NCBI GenBank assembly: GCA_045866275.1
Contig: BAAFRX010000005.1
Location: 1 to 64,000 of the forward strand
DNA: 64,000 bases
Source: Sideroxyarcus sp045866275
Lineage (GTDB): Bacteria; Pseudomonadota; Gammaproteobacteria; Burkholderiales; Gallionellaceae
Direction of reading: 5' to 3'
Part shown: positions 8,114 through 17,442 of the stretch, in pieces
Position numbering within the stretch: the stretch's first letter is position 1
Layout of the letters: every line of letters starts with the position of its first letter
Program-made: the position numbers and the translations under genes
Notes under the pieces: model-generated
The model's input: only the letters and a program-made list of their open reading frames with translations
Databases searched by the model: none
What the model was told of the DNA's origin: nothing

Positions 8114-8797
8114 ATGCGCATCCTGATCGCCGAAGACGACGAAGTGCTCGCTGACGGATTGTGCCACTCCATGCGCCAATCCGGCTATGCCGTTGACTGC
8201 GTCAAGGACGGTAACGCCGCGCGCCTGATTTTAAGCGGTGAGCAACCTTTTGATCTGGTGATTCTCGATCTGGGCCTGCCGAAAGTGGACGGATTCAGTG
8301 TGCTACGAAGTCTGCGCGAGCACAACCACCAGGTCCCCGTGATCATTCTGACCGCACGCGATGCCGAGGGAGACCGCGTGCGCGGGCTCGACCTGGGTGC
8401 GGACGACTACATGATCAAACCCTTCAGCCTGCCGGAACTTGAAGCGCGGGTGCGCGCGCTGCTCCGGCGCGGCCAATGCGGGGTCAATCCGGTTTATACC
8501 TGCGGCACGCTGGTGTTCGACAGTGTCGCCCGGCGCACCACGATCGACGGCGAGCCGCTCGAACTGACCACGCGCGAATTGAGCGTGCTCGAAGCGCTGA
8601 TGTTGCGCACCGGCTGGGTGGTGAGCAAGGAGCAGATGCTGGAGCGCATCTACAGTTACGCCGAGGAAGCGAGCAGCAATGCGATCGAAGTTTATATCCA
8701 TCGTCTGCGCAAAAAGGTCGAGCCGGCGGGCGTGACCATCCGCACCATCCGCGGCCTGGGTTATGTCATCGACATGCTAAAGCCGGCTTCCAGCTAG
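8114..8797 (+). CDS. OmpR/TctD-family response regulator
   Basis: 227 residues. The receiver domain has the acidic pair in IAEDDE, phosphoacceptor Asp52 in LVILDLGLP, the Thr in IILTARD and Lys in YMIKPF. A C-terminal winged-helix DNA-binding domain follows, with LTTRELSVLEALM and IEVYIHRLRKKVE. The start at MRILIAEDD was chosen because the in-frame upstream extension is not receiver-like. It sits 24 bases before the kinase gene and between two symporter operons, so carboxylate-responsive control of these transporters is the natural guess. TctD/TctE regulate tricarboxylate uptake in other bacteria. Confidence 0.9.
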   Translation: MRILIAEDDEVLADGLCHSMRQSGYAVDCVKDGNAARLILSGEQPFDLVILDLGLPKVDGFSVLRSLREHNHQVPVIILTARDAEGDRVRGLDLGADDYMIKPFSLPELEARVRALLRRGQCGVNPVYTCGTLVFDSVARRTTIDGEPLELTTRELSVLEALMLRTGWVVSKEQMLERIYSYAEEASSNAIEVYIHRLRKKVEPAGVTIRTIRGLGYVIDMLKPASS

Positions 8798-8821
8798 GCC
8801 CACAGCCCCTCCCACGTCTGC

Positions 8822-10234
8822 ATGAGCATGCCGCGCACCCAGGAATCTCCAGTCCGCTCCCTGCGCAGCTACCTCATGCAGCGCCTGCTGATTTCGCTGT
8901 ATTTGCTGTGGATCGTCAGCACCGTCGTCGGTTACTTCGCCACCATTAATTATGCCAACCAGCCTTACGATCTGGTCCTGCTGCAGCGTGCACACGAGAT
9001 CGCGGCCCAGCTCAAACTCGGCAGCGGCAATGAGCAATTGGACATTATTCCCGTACTGCCGGACGGTTCCGATCCCGGCATGCCGGATCGCGTGCTGTAC
9101 ACGGTCACGGATAGCAAGGGGCGAAAACTTGCGGGCACCGGCAATACCCTGCGCCCGTTGTCCTATCGGCGCGGACGCCCCGGGCCGCTCTTCAGCAACA
9201 GCGAACGTGAAGGAAAAAAAACGCGCATGGTCAGCCTGACGTTTGCTTCGCGCGACGGCGTATTCCAGTTGCATGTGTCGGAAACCACCGAGCAGCGCCA
9301 GGCGCTGATCCGCGGCATCCTGGCGAACATCGTTATCCCGCAGTTGCTGCTGACCCTGATCGCCTTGGCTGTGGTCTGGTACGGGCTGAAGCAGGGGCTG
9401 CGCCCCCTGGAACGCCTGCGGCGCGAAGTGCTGGAACGGCGGCGCGACGATCTGTCGCGCCTCGACGGCAGCAAAGCACCCGCCGAAGTCGGCCCCCTGA
9501 TCGATGCCGTGAACAATCTGCTGGAACGCCTGCAACAGGTGATGGCCGCGCAAAAACGTTTTCTCGCGGATGCCGCCCACCAGCTGCGCACCCCGTTTGC
9601 CGGACTGAAGACGCAGACAGAACTCGCCTTGCGCTCCGATGAGATTGCGCTCAAGCAGCACGCGCTCGAACGCATTCTGACCAGCACCCGCCACGGTACG
9701 CGGCTGGTCAACCAACTGCTGGCACTGGCGCGCAACGAACCGGGCGGCGGACGCACGGACAGCTTCCTGCCGCTCGACCTCAACCAATTGGCGCAGGAAG
9801 TGGCGCTCACCTGGGTGCCGCTGGCCCTGGAAAAGAACATCGATCTCGGCTTTGAAAGTGCCGGCACGCCGGTGACGATCAGCGGCGATGCCAATAGCTT
9901 GCTTGATCTGCTGAACAATTTGTCCGACAACGCGGTGCGCTACACGCCGGCCGGCGGTCATATCACGATCAGTGTCAGCCTGGCGCACGGCAAAGCAAGT
10001 CTCTGTGTTGAAGACAATGGCCCCGGCATCACCCCGGAACACCGCGAACGGGTATTCGAACGCTTCTATCGCATTCTCGGCAACGGCGAAAGCGGGAGCG
10101 GACTCGGCTTGTCGATCGTGGACGAAATCACCAAACGGCATGGCGCAAAACTGGAGCTGGCTGCGGGCCGCCACGGCGTGGGTACCCGCATTTGCGTGAT
10201 CTTCAGTGCGCTCCCGGCCAGGCCGGCCAACTGA
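8822..10234 (+). CDS. TctE-like sensor histidine kinase
   Basis: 470 residues. A first membrane helix lies at about 22-45 (LLISLYLLWIVSTVVGYFA), then a periplasmic sensor of about 120 residues, a second helix near 165-187 and a HAMP-like linker. The HisKA domain has the phospho-histidine in ADAAHQLRTPFAGLKTQ (about residue 252). The ATPase domain has the N-box NLSDNAVRYTP, G1 VEDNGPGI and G2 GSGLGLSIV. Architecture matches the TctE/QseC-like group with a short extracytoplasmic domain. It is co-transcribed with the response regulator upstream. The signal is unknown; the neighbouring symporters suggest an organic acid. Confidence 0.88.
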   Translation: MSMPRTQESPVRSLRSYLMQRLLISLYLLWIVSTVVGYFATINYANQPYDLVLLQRAHEIAAQLKLGSGNEQLDIIPVLPDGSDPGMPDRVLYTVTDSKGRKLAGTGNTLRPLSYRRGRPGPLFSNSEREGKKTRMVSLTFASRDGVFQLHVSETTEQRQALIRGILANIVIPQLLLTLIALAVVWYGLKQGLRPLERLRREVLERRRDDLSRLDGSKAPAEVGPLIDAVNNLLERLQQVMAAQKRFLADAAHQLRTPFAGLKTQTELALRSDEIALKQHALERILTSTRHGTRLVNQLLALARNEPGGGRTDSFLPLDLNQLAQEVALTWVPLALEKNIDLGFESAGTPVTISGDANSLLDLLNNLSDNAVRYTPAGGHITISVSLAHGKASLCVEDNGPGITPEHRERVFERFYRILGNGESGSGLGLSIVDEITKRHGAKLELAAGRHGVGTRICVIFSALPARPAN

Positions 10235-10248
10235 CCGCGAAAGGCCCG

Positions 10249-10605
10249 TCAGGGTTTGTTGTTTTTCAGCAGGAACGGATGGGCATGCCGGCTCAGGATG
10301 AAATCCGCGATCAGCTTGAGCCAGATGGTGATGCCCGCCGTGGCACTCCAGGTCGCGTAATCGAAACGGGCGGTGACCACGCCCACAATGACGACGACCA
10401 CAATGACGCCTGCCAGCAGATTGATGGCGGCCGCATAGGGGGCAAACTTGCCGGGATTATCCGGTGCCACGCCTTTTTTCAAGGCCACCTCGGAAAAGTC
10501 ATGCTGCATTGCGATGCGCCAAGCCCTGCGCAACCAAATGAATGCCATCGGGAACAGGGATAGAAACAACACCCAGGTCATCGCCACACTGATATCAAAA
10601 ACCAT
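10249..10605 (-). CDS. Hypothetical membrane protein between the kinase and the second symporter
   Basis: 118 residues with an N-terminal span (VAMTWVLFLSLFPMAFIWL), a basic amphipathic stretch (RRAWRIAMQHDF), a second strong span (AINLLAGVIVVVVIVGVV) and a possible third (TIWLKLIADFIL). GGAG lies 5 bases before the ATG, inside the T-tract of the preceding symporter terminator, so it is read by leak-through or has its own promoter. I do not recognise the family. The gene converges with the kinase gene. Confidence 0.7.
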   Translation of the reverse strand: MVFDISVAMTWVLFLSLFPMAFIWLRRAWRIAMQHDFSEVALKKGVAPDNPGKFAPYAAAINLLAGVIVVVVIVGVVTARFDYATWSATAGITIWLKLIADFILSRHAHPFLLKNNKP

Positions 10606-10613
10606 AAGGACTC

Positions 10614-10643
10614 CAAAAAAAACCCCGCCGGGATACGGCGGGG
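10614..10643 (-). terminator. Rho-independent terminator of the second symporter operon
   Basis: On the minus strand an 8-bp GC stem (CCCCGCCG / CGGCGGGG with a 5-base loop at 10623-10643) is followed by eight or more T residues (10614-10622). It lies 25 bases past the symporter stop. Confidence 0.92.
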
Positions 10644-10668
10644 TCGATGTTACCGCAGACCGCAGCGA

Positions 10669-12477
10669 TTATGCGTGAACGCCATCCACCGCCTTGGAAC
10701 CGCGCGGCGTACGCACGCTTTCCACCAGATGCTGGATATGTTCCGGCGGTTCCTTGGTGAATTTGTCCACCACGAAGGCCACCAGGAAGTTGATCATCGC
10801 GCCGACTCCGCCAAAGGCTTCAGGGGTGATGCCGAAGAAGCTGTTGGGGCCCCCGATCAGATCGAGGTAGTCCGTGCCCTTGATGAAGAACAAGCCCTTG
10901 TGCGCAAACACGTAGAACAGGGTGACGAGCAGACCGGCCAACATACCGGCAATCGCGCCTTCCTTGTTCATCTTCTTGCTGAAGATGCCCATCATGATTG
11001 CGGGGAACAGGGAACTGGCCGCGATACCGAAGGCCAGCGCTACCGTTCCCGCCGCGAAGCCCGGCGGATTCAGGCCCAGATAACCGGCAACGATAATGGA
11101 GAGTGACATGGCGATCTTGCCCGCCATCAACTCGCCTTTTTCGCTGATGTTCGGATTGAACACACCTTTCACCAGGTCATGCGAGATGGCGGAAGAAATC
11201 GCCAGCAACAGACCGGCCGCAGTGGACAGCGCGGCAGCCAGGCCCCCGGCAGCCACCAGGGCGATCACCCAGTTCGGCAGCAACGCGATCTCGGGGTTGG
11301 CCAGCACGATGATGTCGGCATTCACCGACAGCTCGTTGCCCTTCCAGCCCGCTGCTGCGGCCTTGTCCAGCACAGCCTGGTTCTTGGTCTTGTCGTTGTA
11401 ATACTGGATGCGGCCGTCACCGTTCTTGTCTTCGAACTTCAGCAAGCCGGTCTTTTCCCAACGGTTCATCCAGTCCGGTTGCTTGGCTGCTTCCAGGCTG
11501 GCTTCCGGTGCGTACAGATCCCCGTTCGTCGCGACCGCGGTGTTCACCGTGGAGATCAGGTTGTACTTTGCCATCGCCGCCACTGCGGGGGCGGTGGTGT
11601 ACAGAATCGCGATGAAGACCAGCGCCCAGCCTGCGGAAGAACGCGCGGCGGCAACCGTCGGCACAGTAAAGAATCTCATGATGACGTGCGGCAGACCCGC
11701 GGTACCGATCATCAGCGAGAAGGTGTACACGAACATGTTGAGCGTGCTGCCGGCCGTGGTCGTGGTGTACTGCCCAAAACCGAGATCGACCACAATGCTA
11801 TCGAGTTTTTGCAGCAGCGAGACATCGGTGCCGACCAGATCAGAACCCAGACCCAGTTGCGGGATCGGATTGCCGGTCAGGTGCATGGAGATGAAAATCG
11901 CCGGTACGGTGTACGCGAAGATCAGCACGACATACTGCGCCACCTGGGTGTAGGTGATGCCCTTCATGCCGCCCAGCACCGCATACAAGAACACGATGCC
12001 CATGCCGACATAGATCCCGGTTTCGCTGGACACGCCGAGGAAGCGCGAGAACGCCACCCCCACGCCGGTCATCTGGCCGATCACATACGTCAGCGAGGCG
12101 GTCAGCAGGCAGATCACGGCGACTGTCGAAGCCGACTTGGAATAGTAGCGGTCGCCGATGAATTGCGGCACGGTAAATTTGCCGAACTTGCGCAGGTACG
12201 GTGCCAGCAGCAGGGCCAGCAAGACATAGCCGCCCGTCCAGCCCATCAGGAACAGACCGCCGCCGTAGCCCATGTTGGAGATCAACCCCGCCATGGAGAT
12301 GAACGACGCCGCAGACATCCAGTCCGCCGCCGTTGCCATGCCGTTGATGCGCGGCCCCACACCACCGCCGGCGACATAAAATTCGGAGGTGGAACCCGCG
12401 CGCGCCCAGAAGGCGATGCCGATGTAGAGCGAGAAGCTCAACCCCACCACCAGATAGATTGTTGTTTGCAGATCCAT
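10669..12477 (-). CDS. Sodium:solute symporter (acetate/carboxylate type, VC_2705-like)
   Basis: 602 residues, close to the usual length for this ActP-related group. It shares FYVAGGGVGPRINGMATAADWMSAASF-type and LAPYLRKFGKFTVPQFIGDR-type segments with the symporter at 5626-7710, plus GTAGLPHVIMRFFTV and AAGGLAAALSTAAGLLLAIS. Probably 13 membrane spans and Na+-coupled uptake of acetate or a similar acid. A hydrophilic insertion encodes DKNGDGRIQYYN (bases 11395-11430), an EF-hand-like loop. It lacks the coiled-coil insertion of its sister. It lies 9 bases after a DUF4212 gene and ends with a strong terminator. Confidence 0.88.
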   Translation of the reverse strand: MDLQTTIYLVVGLSFSLYIGIAFWARAGSTSEFYVAGGGVGPRINGMATAADWMSAASFISMAGLISNMGYGGGLFLMGWTGGYVLLALLLAPYLRKFGKFTVPQFIGDRYYSKSASTVAVICLLTASLTYVIGQMTGVGVAFSRFLGVSSETGIYVGMGIVFLYAVLGGMKGITYTQVAQYVVLIFAYTVPAIFISMHLTGNPIPQLGLGSDLVGTDVSLLQKLDSIVVDLGFGQYTTTTAGSTLNMFVYTFSLMIGTAGLPHVIMRFFTVPTVAAARSSAGWALVFIAILYTTAPAVAAMAKYNLISTVNTAVATNGDLYAPEASLEAAKQPDWMNRWEKTGLLKFEDKNGDGRIQYYNDKTKNQAVLDKAAAAGWKGNELSVNADIIVLANPEIALLPNWVIALVAAGGLAAALSTAAGLLLAISSAISHDLVKGVFNPNISEKGELMAGKIAMSLSIIVAGYLGLNPPGFAAGTVALAFGIAASSLFPAIMMGIFSKKMNKEGAIAGMLAGLLVTLFYVFAHKGLFFIKGTDYLDLIGGPNSFFGITPEAFGGVGAMINFLVAFVVDKFTKEPPEHIQHLVESVRTPRGSKAVDGVHA

Positions 12478-12486
12478 GGTATCCCC

Positions 12487-12741
12487 TTATTCTTCGTGAA
12501 CGTCGAATTTGCGATCGATCTCGCCCATCTTCCTGGCGTAGATAAAAATCAGCGCCACGAAGATATACATAGACCCTTGATGGGCGAACCAGAATCCCAG
12601 CGGGTAGCCGCCCAAGCTGATTTTGTTGAACAGGTCCACAAACAGGATGCCCGCCCCGAATGAAACCAGGAACCAGACTGCCAGGATCTTGGTCAGCAAT
12701 CCCAATGTGGCCTTCCAATAGGCCTCGCCACTTTTATCCAT
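12487..12741 (-). CDS. DUF4212 small symporter partner (second copy)
   Basis: 84 residues starting MDKSGEAYWKATLGLL. It has two membrane spans (ILAVWFLVSFGAGILF and SMYIFVALIFIYARKM), the family loop LGGYPLGFWFAHQGS and an acidic/basic tail. GGGAGAA lies 5 bases before the ATG. It is paralogous to 7710-7970 and paired in the same order with its own symporter, so the whole two-gene unit appears duplicated or acquired twice. Confidence 0.85.
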   Translation of the reverse strand: MDKSGEAYWKATLGLLTKILAVWFLVSFGAGILFVDLFNKISLGGYPLGFWFAHQGSMYIFVALIFIYARKMGEIDRKFDVHEE

Positions 12742-12861
12742 GCTTTTCTCCCATGTTGATTGTGTAAGTTGAAGCACCGCATCCACAGGTCGTCCGGGCC
12801 TGGCAACCAATCGACCCGCTACAACTGCGAATCAGACTACGGCAGGAAACTTACAGGTAAC

Positions 12862-13566
12862 TTACGTGCGATGCGCCCAGCGCTGCGCTTTTTCCAGTTC
12901 GCGCAAAGCGGCAAAATGCGCGGCCTGTTTGCGCCGCGCCTGCGTCAGGGACACTTGCAGCAACTGTGCGGTGACCATGGCATCGGCGCTTGCGTCATGG
13001 CGTGCGGCGTTGTGAATTTCGAAGCGGCGCGCCCAGTCATCCAGCACGCGGTGGCTGCGTGCCAGTGCCGGATACAGCGCCGGCATCAGGTAGGCCAGAT
13101 CCAGCCACGGATGTTTGAAGGTCAGATTGAGATACTGGCGCATGGCGCGCCGGATCATGGTTTCGTCGAAGGCCACATGAAAGGCAACCAGCGGCGACTT
13201 GCCCAGATACGCGAGAAAATCCAGCAGCGCATCCGCTGCCGGAATGCCGGCGCGCTGCACCGAACCCGAGATGCCGTGAATCAGAATGTTTTCCTTGCGG
13301 CTGGCCTGCTCCTGCTGCAGCACGATGGCAAAGCTGTCTGCAAACGCGATGCGGCCGCCCACGACCGCCACCGCCCCGATCGAAATCAGCGTATCCGTCA
13401 TCAGGTTCAGCCCTGTCGTCTCCACATCGACCACGACATAGCGTTCCTTGTCGAAAGGCGAGGAAAGGACGGCGGGCGGCAGTTCACGCCATGCCTGCAA
13501 TCGCCCTTTTTGCTGCTCGGTCAGCCGGGCGGGCGCGGCGAACCAGCGTTGCACCATTTTTTTCAC
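12862..13566 (-). CDS. DnaQ-like 3'-5' exonuclease (DEDDh family)
   Basis: 234 residues. Motif I is VVDVETTGLN (Asp and Glu near 45-47), motif II lies in VAFHVAFDETMI, and motif III is HDASADAM (His and Asp near 200). This is the DEDDh exonuclease fold of PolIII epsilon and RNase T relatives. No polymerase-binding tail is evident, so it is a stand-alone exonuclease. The probable GTG start overlaps the TGA of the upstream DUF294 gene (GTGA); an ATG three codons later is possible. The DUF294/exonuclease pair next to a carboxylate symporter recurs in proteobacteria, but the functional link is unclear. Confidence 0.85.
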   Translation of the reverse strand: MKKMVQRWFAAPARLTEQQKGRLQAWRELPPAVLSSPFDKERYVVVDVETTGLNLMTDTLISIGAVAVVGGRIAFADSFAIVLQQEQASRKENILIHGISGSVQRAGIPAADALLDFLAYLGKSPLVAFHVAFDETMIRRAMRQYLNLTFKHPWLDLAYLMPALYPALARSHRVLDDWARRFEIHNAARHDASADAMVTAQLLQVSLTQARRKQAAHFAALRELEKAQRWAHRT

Positions 13567-15464
13567 AATTGATAGTCCAGCGCCAGCTTGGCCTGCACCT
13601 TGCGCGCCTGGCGAAAAGCCTCCTTCAGGATGCGCCGGTCCAGTTCGTTCAACTGTGCCGGATCGAGGCGGTTATCCAGCCGTTCCGCGCCGCCCTCCAA
13701 CGCACTGGCTTCGTAGTGATGGCGCAGGCGCAACAACTGGATGAAGAGGAACGCATTGATCCACGCTTCCACCTCGTTCGGCGGGACATGCAGGGCGGCC
13801 GCGCTGGCACGCAAGCGCTGCACGGTGTTGGTTTTGCCGACCCCGGACGCCAGACTGAAGATGCGCGCCGCATCGACAAACGGGGTGATGCCATTCGTTT
13901 TCAGATCAAGCGTGTTGCCCTTGCCCACCACGAAATCGCGCACCACGCCGAGCGGCGGACGATTGCGCAAGGCATTCGCCGCCATCTGGTGCAGGAACCG
14001 CTGATTGCTGCGCACATAGCCGGTCAGCCAGGCGCGCAAGTGTTCGGCCAGGCTTTCGTTGCCATACAGCGCGCGAAAATCGAAAAATATGGACGCATGG
14101 AGCAGCGCTTCCGGCGCGCCGCTGTCCACCCATTTTGTAAATACTTCCTGCCATTCCGTCTCCGACAGACACCATTTTCGATTGCTCGCCATGATCTCGC
14201 CCTTGCACAGGGGGAAACCGCACAAATCCAGGGTTTCATTGATCTTTCTCGCCAACGGCAGCAATTTTTCGCGCACCTGATCGGCGGTCAGTCCCGCCGG
14301 CACCTTGAAGATGATGGCATTGTCCTGGTCGGTCTTCAGCGTCTGTTCCAGACGGCCTTCCGAACCGAGTGCCATCCAGCAGATGTTTTCATGCAAGGGA
14401 TCGCCTGCAGGACAGACTGCGGCACATTCCAGCTCGACCACGCGCGCGGTGAGCAGGTCATTGAAGGTCGAAATGAACTGGGTCAACTGTTCCGGCGCCA
14501 CCCCCTGCGCCATCATGTTGTGTGCCATGCGCCGGATGTCGGCAGCGGCCTGCTGCAACACCTCGGGTGAATCGGCGTGGCGGATGGTCGAACCGATCTG
14601 GCGCAGGCCGACCCGTTGCAGGGCGAACAGATCTTTTTCGGACACCAGCCCGATCAGTTTCTGCTCCTCGACCACCAGCACATGGCGAAAGCCGCGCCGC
14701 GCCATGAGCAACGCCGCCTCATGCGCCAGCGCCTGCGGTGGTAGGCTGGACAGTTCGGTGCTCATGATGTTGATGACCGGTTGCCCGGTATCAACCTGCG
14801 GGATGGCGACCCGCTCCAGCACATCGTGCAGGGTCAGGATGCCGAGCGGGCGTCCCTGCCCGTCTGCCGCCACCATCGAGCCGATACGTTGTTCGCGCAT
14901 GATTTCCAGCGCCGCTTGCACCGTGGTTTCGGGCGCACAGGTGACCGGCGCCCGCCGGACGATGGCCGACAACGGGCTGGCCAGGGATTGCTGCTCCGCG
15001 CTGGAGTGGCTGAATTCCGCCTGGATGACTTGTTTCGAGTGTTCCAGCAGATTGGCGATGCGGCGTGTGCAGAAATCGCGGAAGGGCGCGCTCATCCCAA
15101 GCAGGATATGGAAGTCTGCAGCGGACAGTTCATAGCAGAAGGTGTCGCTGCCTGCCCGGTAAATGCTGGCCACGCGCCGCCGCGCCAGCAAAGCCCCCAG
15201 CGGAAAACATTCCCCCGCCATCAGTTCCAGCCAGGTGTCGTTATCCGAGGCCTTGGCGACACTCTGCTCACCCATGACCAGGCCCTGTTTGATCACCCAC
15301 ATCCGGGTTGCCTCGCCCTGTTCGGGCGAGGCGATGATTTCACCTTGGGCATAGTAAGCGAGCTGCATGCGCTCCAGCATCCACATCACATGCTCCAGCT
15401 CCATACTGTCAAATGGCGCATGCCGGGTGATGAAGGACAGCTCGGAGGGGTGGATTGCGCTCAA
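13563..15464 (-). CDS. cNMP-binding/CBS/DUF294 nucleotidyltransferase-like signalling protein
   Basis: 633 residues from a TTG start at 15464 (AGAGG about 7 bases upstream; longer in-frame starts enter the divergent promoter). Domains in order: a cyclic-nucleotide-binding-like domain (about 10-140), two CBS domains (about 160-280, with IGSMVAADGQGRPLGILT and LIGLVSEKDLFALQ), and a nucleotidyltransferase-like DUF294 domain with MALGSEGRLEQTLKTDQDNA (about 370-390). A DUF294 C-terminal domain follows (about 450-620). The GS-x-GR-x-EQ...D-x-D residues match the GlnD/GlnE-like catalytic pattern, so protein nucleotidylation is possible. It is translationally coupled to the exonuclease gene. Confidence 0.88.
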   Translation of the reverse strand: MSAIHPSELSFITRHAPFDSMELEHVMWMLERMQLAYYAQGEIIASPEQGEATRMWVIKQGLVMGEQSVAKASDNDTWLELMAGECFPLGALLARRRVASIYRAGSDTFCYELSAADFHILLGMSAPFRDFCTRRIANLLEHSKQVIQAEFSHSSAEQQSLASPLSAIVRRAPVTCAPETTVQAALEIMREQRIGSMVAADGQGRPLGILTLHDVLERVAIPQVDTGQPVINIMSTELSSLPPQALAHEAALLMARRGFRHVLVVEEQKLIGLVSEKDLFALQRVGLRQIGSTIRHADSPEVLQQAAADIRRMAHNMMAQGVAPEQLTQFISTFNDLLTARVVELECAAVCPAGDPLHENICWMALGSEGRLEQTLKTDQDNAIIFKVPAGLTADQVREKLLPLARKINETLDLCGFPLCKGEIMASNRKWCLSETEWQEVFTKWVDSGAPEALLHASIFFDFRALYGNESLAEHLRAWLTGYVRSNQRFLHQMAANALRNRPPLGVVRDFVVGKGNTLDLKTNGITPFVDAARIFSLASGVGKTNTVQRLRASAAALHVPPNEVEAWINAFLFIQLLRLRHHYEASALEGGAERLDNRLDPAQLNELDRRILKEAFRQARKVQAKLALDYQL

Positions 15465-15531
15465 GGTATTGCCTCTCAATTCTGCACGTCGTTGGTTTAT
15501 TATAAGCGCTCTCATCTTGCGCCAACCTGAC

Positions 15532-15954
15532 ATGCCCTTCACCAATCCCAGCCCGGATGACATCTGTAAATTGCTGCGCGAGTCGCACACGGTCGCGGTC
15601 ATCGGTCTGTCGCCCAATCCGGCGCGTCCCAGTTTTCAGGTTGCCCGTGCATTGCAACAGTTCGGGCATCGCATCATCCCCGTGCGCCCCCTGGTGCGGG
15701 AGGTGCTGGGGGAGCCGGCTTATGCCGATCTCGAATCCGTTCCCTTTCCGGTGGATATCGTCGATGTATTTCGTGCCGCAGAGCACGTGCCGGCCATCGT
15801 GGATAGCTGCATCAGGCTGGGCATCAGGAAGCTGTGGCTGCAGGACAGCGTGGTGCACGAAGAAGCCGCACTGCGCGCCCAACAGGCGGGCATCACGGTG
15901 GTGATGGACCGCTGCATGTTGCGCGACCACCGCCAACTCTGTGCCGACGTATAA
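15532..15954 (+). CDS. CoA-binding (YccU-type) protein
   Basis: 140 residues, a single Rossmann-like CoA-binding domain: VAVIGLSPNPARPSFQVA near residues 20-38, IIPVRPLVREVLGEPAY, DIVDVFRAAEHVPAIV and LWLQDSVVHEEAALRAQQAGI. This matches the succinyl-CoA synthetase-like NAD/CoA-binding fold of the YccU family, whose role is not established. It is divergent from the DUF294 gene and ends 25 bases before dapF. Confidence 0.85.
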   Translation: MPFTNPSPDDICKLLRESHTVAVIGLSPNPARPSFQVARALQQFGHRIIPVRPLVREVLGEPAYADLESVPFPVDIVDVFRAAEHVPAIVDSCIRLGIRKLWLQDSVVHEEAALRAQQAGITVVMDRCMLRDHRQLCADV

Positions 15955-15979
15955 TTGCCGCCATCTTCGAAAGCCCATC

Positions 15980-16810
15980 ATGCCCCTCAAATTCACCAAA
16001 ATGCACGGCGCCGGCAATGATTTCGTGGTCATTGACGGCGTGCGCCAGACCGTGGCGTTATCGCCCGAGCAGATCCGCTTTATGGCCGACCGTCACTTCG
16101 GCGTCGGTTGCGACCAGCTGTTGCTGGTCGAAAAATCCCGGCGCGACGATGCCGACTTTCGCTATCGCATCTTCAACGCCGACGGCGGCGAAGTCGAGCA
16201 ATGCGGCAATGGCGCACGCTGCTTCGTGCGTTTCGTGCACGAGAAGAAGCTCACCGGCAAAAAGGAAATCGTGGTCGAAACCAAAAGCGGCCTGATCTCG
16301 CCCCGACTGGAGGACGACGGCCGCGTCACCGTGAACATGGGCGCGCCGGTCTTTGCGCCGGCGCAGATTCCCTTTGCCAGCGAGAGCGAGGCGGTCATGC
16401 AGCCGCTGGAGGTCGCCGGCCAGACCGTGCAGATTACCGCCGTGTCGATGGGCAATCCGCATGCGGTGCAAGTGGTGGATGACGCGGAGACTGCGCCCGT
16501 GGAAATCCAGGGCCCGCTCATCGAGCGCCATGCGCGCTTCCCCAAACGGGTGAACGCGGGTTTCATGCAGATCGTGGATCGCGCACACATCAAGTTGCGC
16601 GTGTATGAACGCGGTACCGGCGAAACCCTGTCCTGCGGCACCGGCGCCTGCGCCGCCGTGGCGGCCGGCATCCGCCGCGGCCTGCTGGATGAAACGGTGC
16701 ATGTTGCCACGCGCGGCGGAGCACTCACCATCCACTGGGCAGGCGCGCAGGCGCCGGTGCTGCTGACCGGCCCAGCCGTGACGGTATTCGAAGGCGAGAT
16801 CAATCTATAG
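15980..16810 (+). CDS. dapF: Diaminopimelate epimerase
   Basis: 276 residues. It interconverts LL- and meso-diaminopimelate for lysine and peptidoglycan synthesis. The start MPLKFTKMHGAGNDFVVIDG is the family N-terminus. The two catalytic cysteines are visible in QCGNGARC (Cys75) and SCGTGACA (about Cys219). It opens the dapF-DUF484-xerC-rlmI run, with 11 bases to the next gene. Confidence 0.97.
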   Translation: MPLKFTKMHGAGNDFVVIDGVRQTVALSPEQIRFMADRHFGVGCDQLLLVEKSRRDDADFRYRIFNADGGEVEQCGNGARCFVRFVHEKKLTGKKEIVVETKSGLISPRLEDDGRVTVNMGAPVFAPAQIPFASESEAVMQPLEVAGQTVQITAVSMGNPHAVQVVDDAETAPVEIQGPLIERHARFPKRVNAGFMQIVDRAHIKLRVYERGTGETLSCGTGACAAVAAGIRRGLLDETVHVATRGGALTIHWAGAQAPVLLTGPAVTVFEGEINL

Positions 16811-16821
16811 AGGCGCAAAAA

Positions 16822-17442
16822 ATGAAGGCAGAAGACGTCGCAAACTATCTGGTGGAACACCCGCAATTCTTTGCAGACCATGCGGCGATTCTGGCCGACA
16901 TCAATCTGCCGCATCCGCACGGCGGCCGCACCATCTCACTGTCTGAACGACAGTTGCTCACGTTGCGCGAGCGGGTCAAGGCGCTGGAAAAGCAGTTGCG
17001 CGAGCTGCTGGCGTTTGCCCGCGAGAATGACGCGCTCCAGCTCAAGGTCCACCAGTTCAACTGCGCGTTGTTCGGCCCCTACGACCGCGCCGCGCTGCAA
17101 TCGCTGGTAACGCACAATCTGCGCGACATCTTCGACGTGCCGCACAGCGCCCTGCATCTGTGGCGCGACGAACCGCCCGGCGCCGAAACACTGGCCTTTG
17201 CCGACGAACACGCGCAACCCGTTTGCACGCACCATGCCATCGCCGACACCCTGACCTGGTTCGGCGAGACTGGCACGCATCTGCGTTCCTTCGCTTATCT
17301 GCCCCTGCGCGCCAACGGCCAGACCATCGGCCTCCTTGTCCTCGCCAGCGAAGACAAGGAGCGTTTCTATCCCGAGATGGGCACGCTGTTCCTGCAACGC
17401 ATCGCCGAAACACTGGGCAGTGCGTTCAGATTACATGTCTGA
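16822..17442 (+). CDS. DUF484 family protein
   Basis: 206 residues. An N-terminal helical segment starts KAEDVANYLVEHPQFFADHA and continues LPHPHGGRTISLSERQLLTLRERVKALEKQL, which may form a coiled coil. A GAF-like C-terminal half follows, with YLPLRANGQTIGLLVLASEDKERF-type sequence. DUF484 genes are conserved between dapF and xerC in beta- and gammaproteobacteria, and their function is unproven. The end overlaps the xerC start by 8 bases. Confidence 0.9.
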   Translation: MKAEDVANYLVEHPQFFADHAAILADINLPHPHGGRTISLSERQLLTLRERVKALEKQLRELLAFARENDALQLKVHQFNCALFGPYDRAALQSLVTHNLRDIFDVPHSALHLWRDEPPGAETLAFADEHAQPVCTHHAIADTLTWFGETGTHLRSFAYLPLRANGQTIGLLVLASEDKERFYPEMGTLFLQRIAETLGSAFRLHV

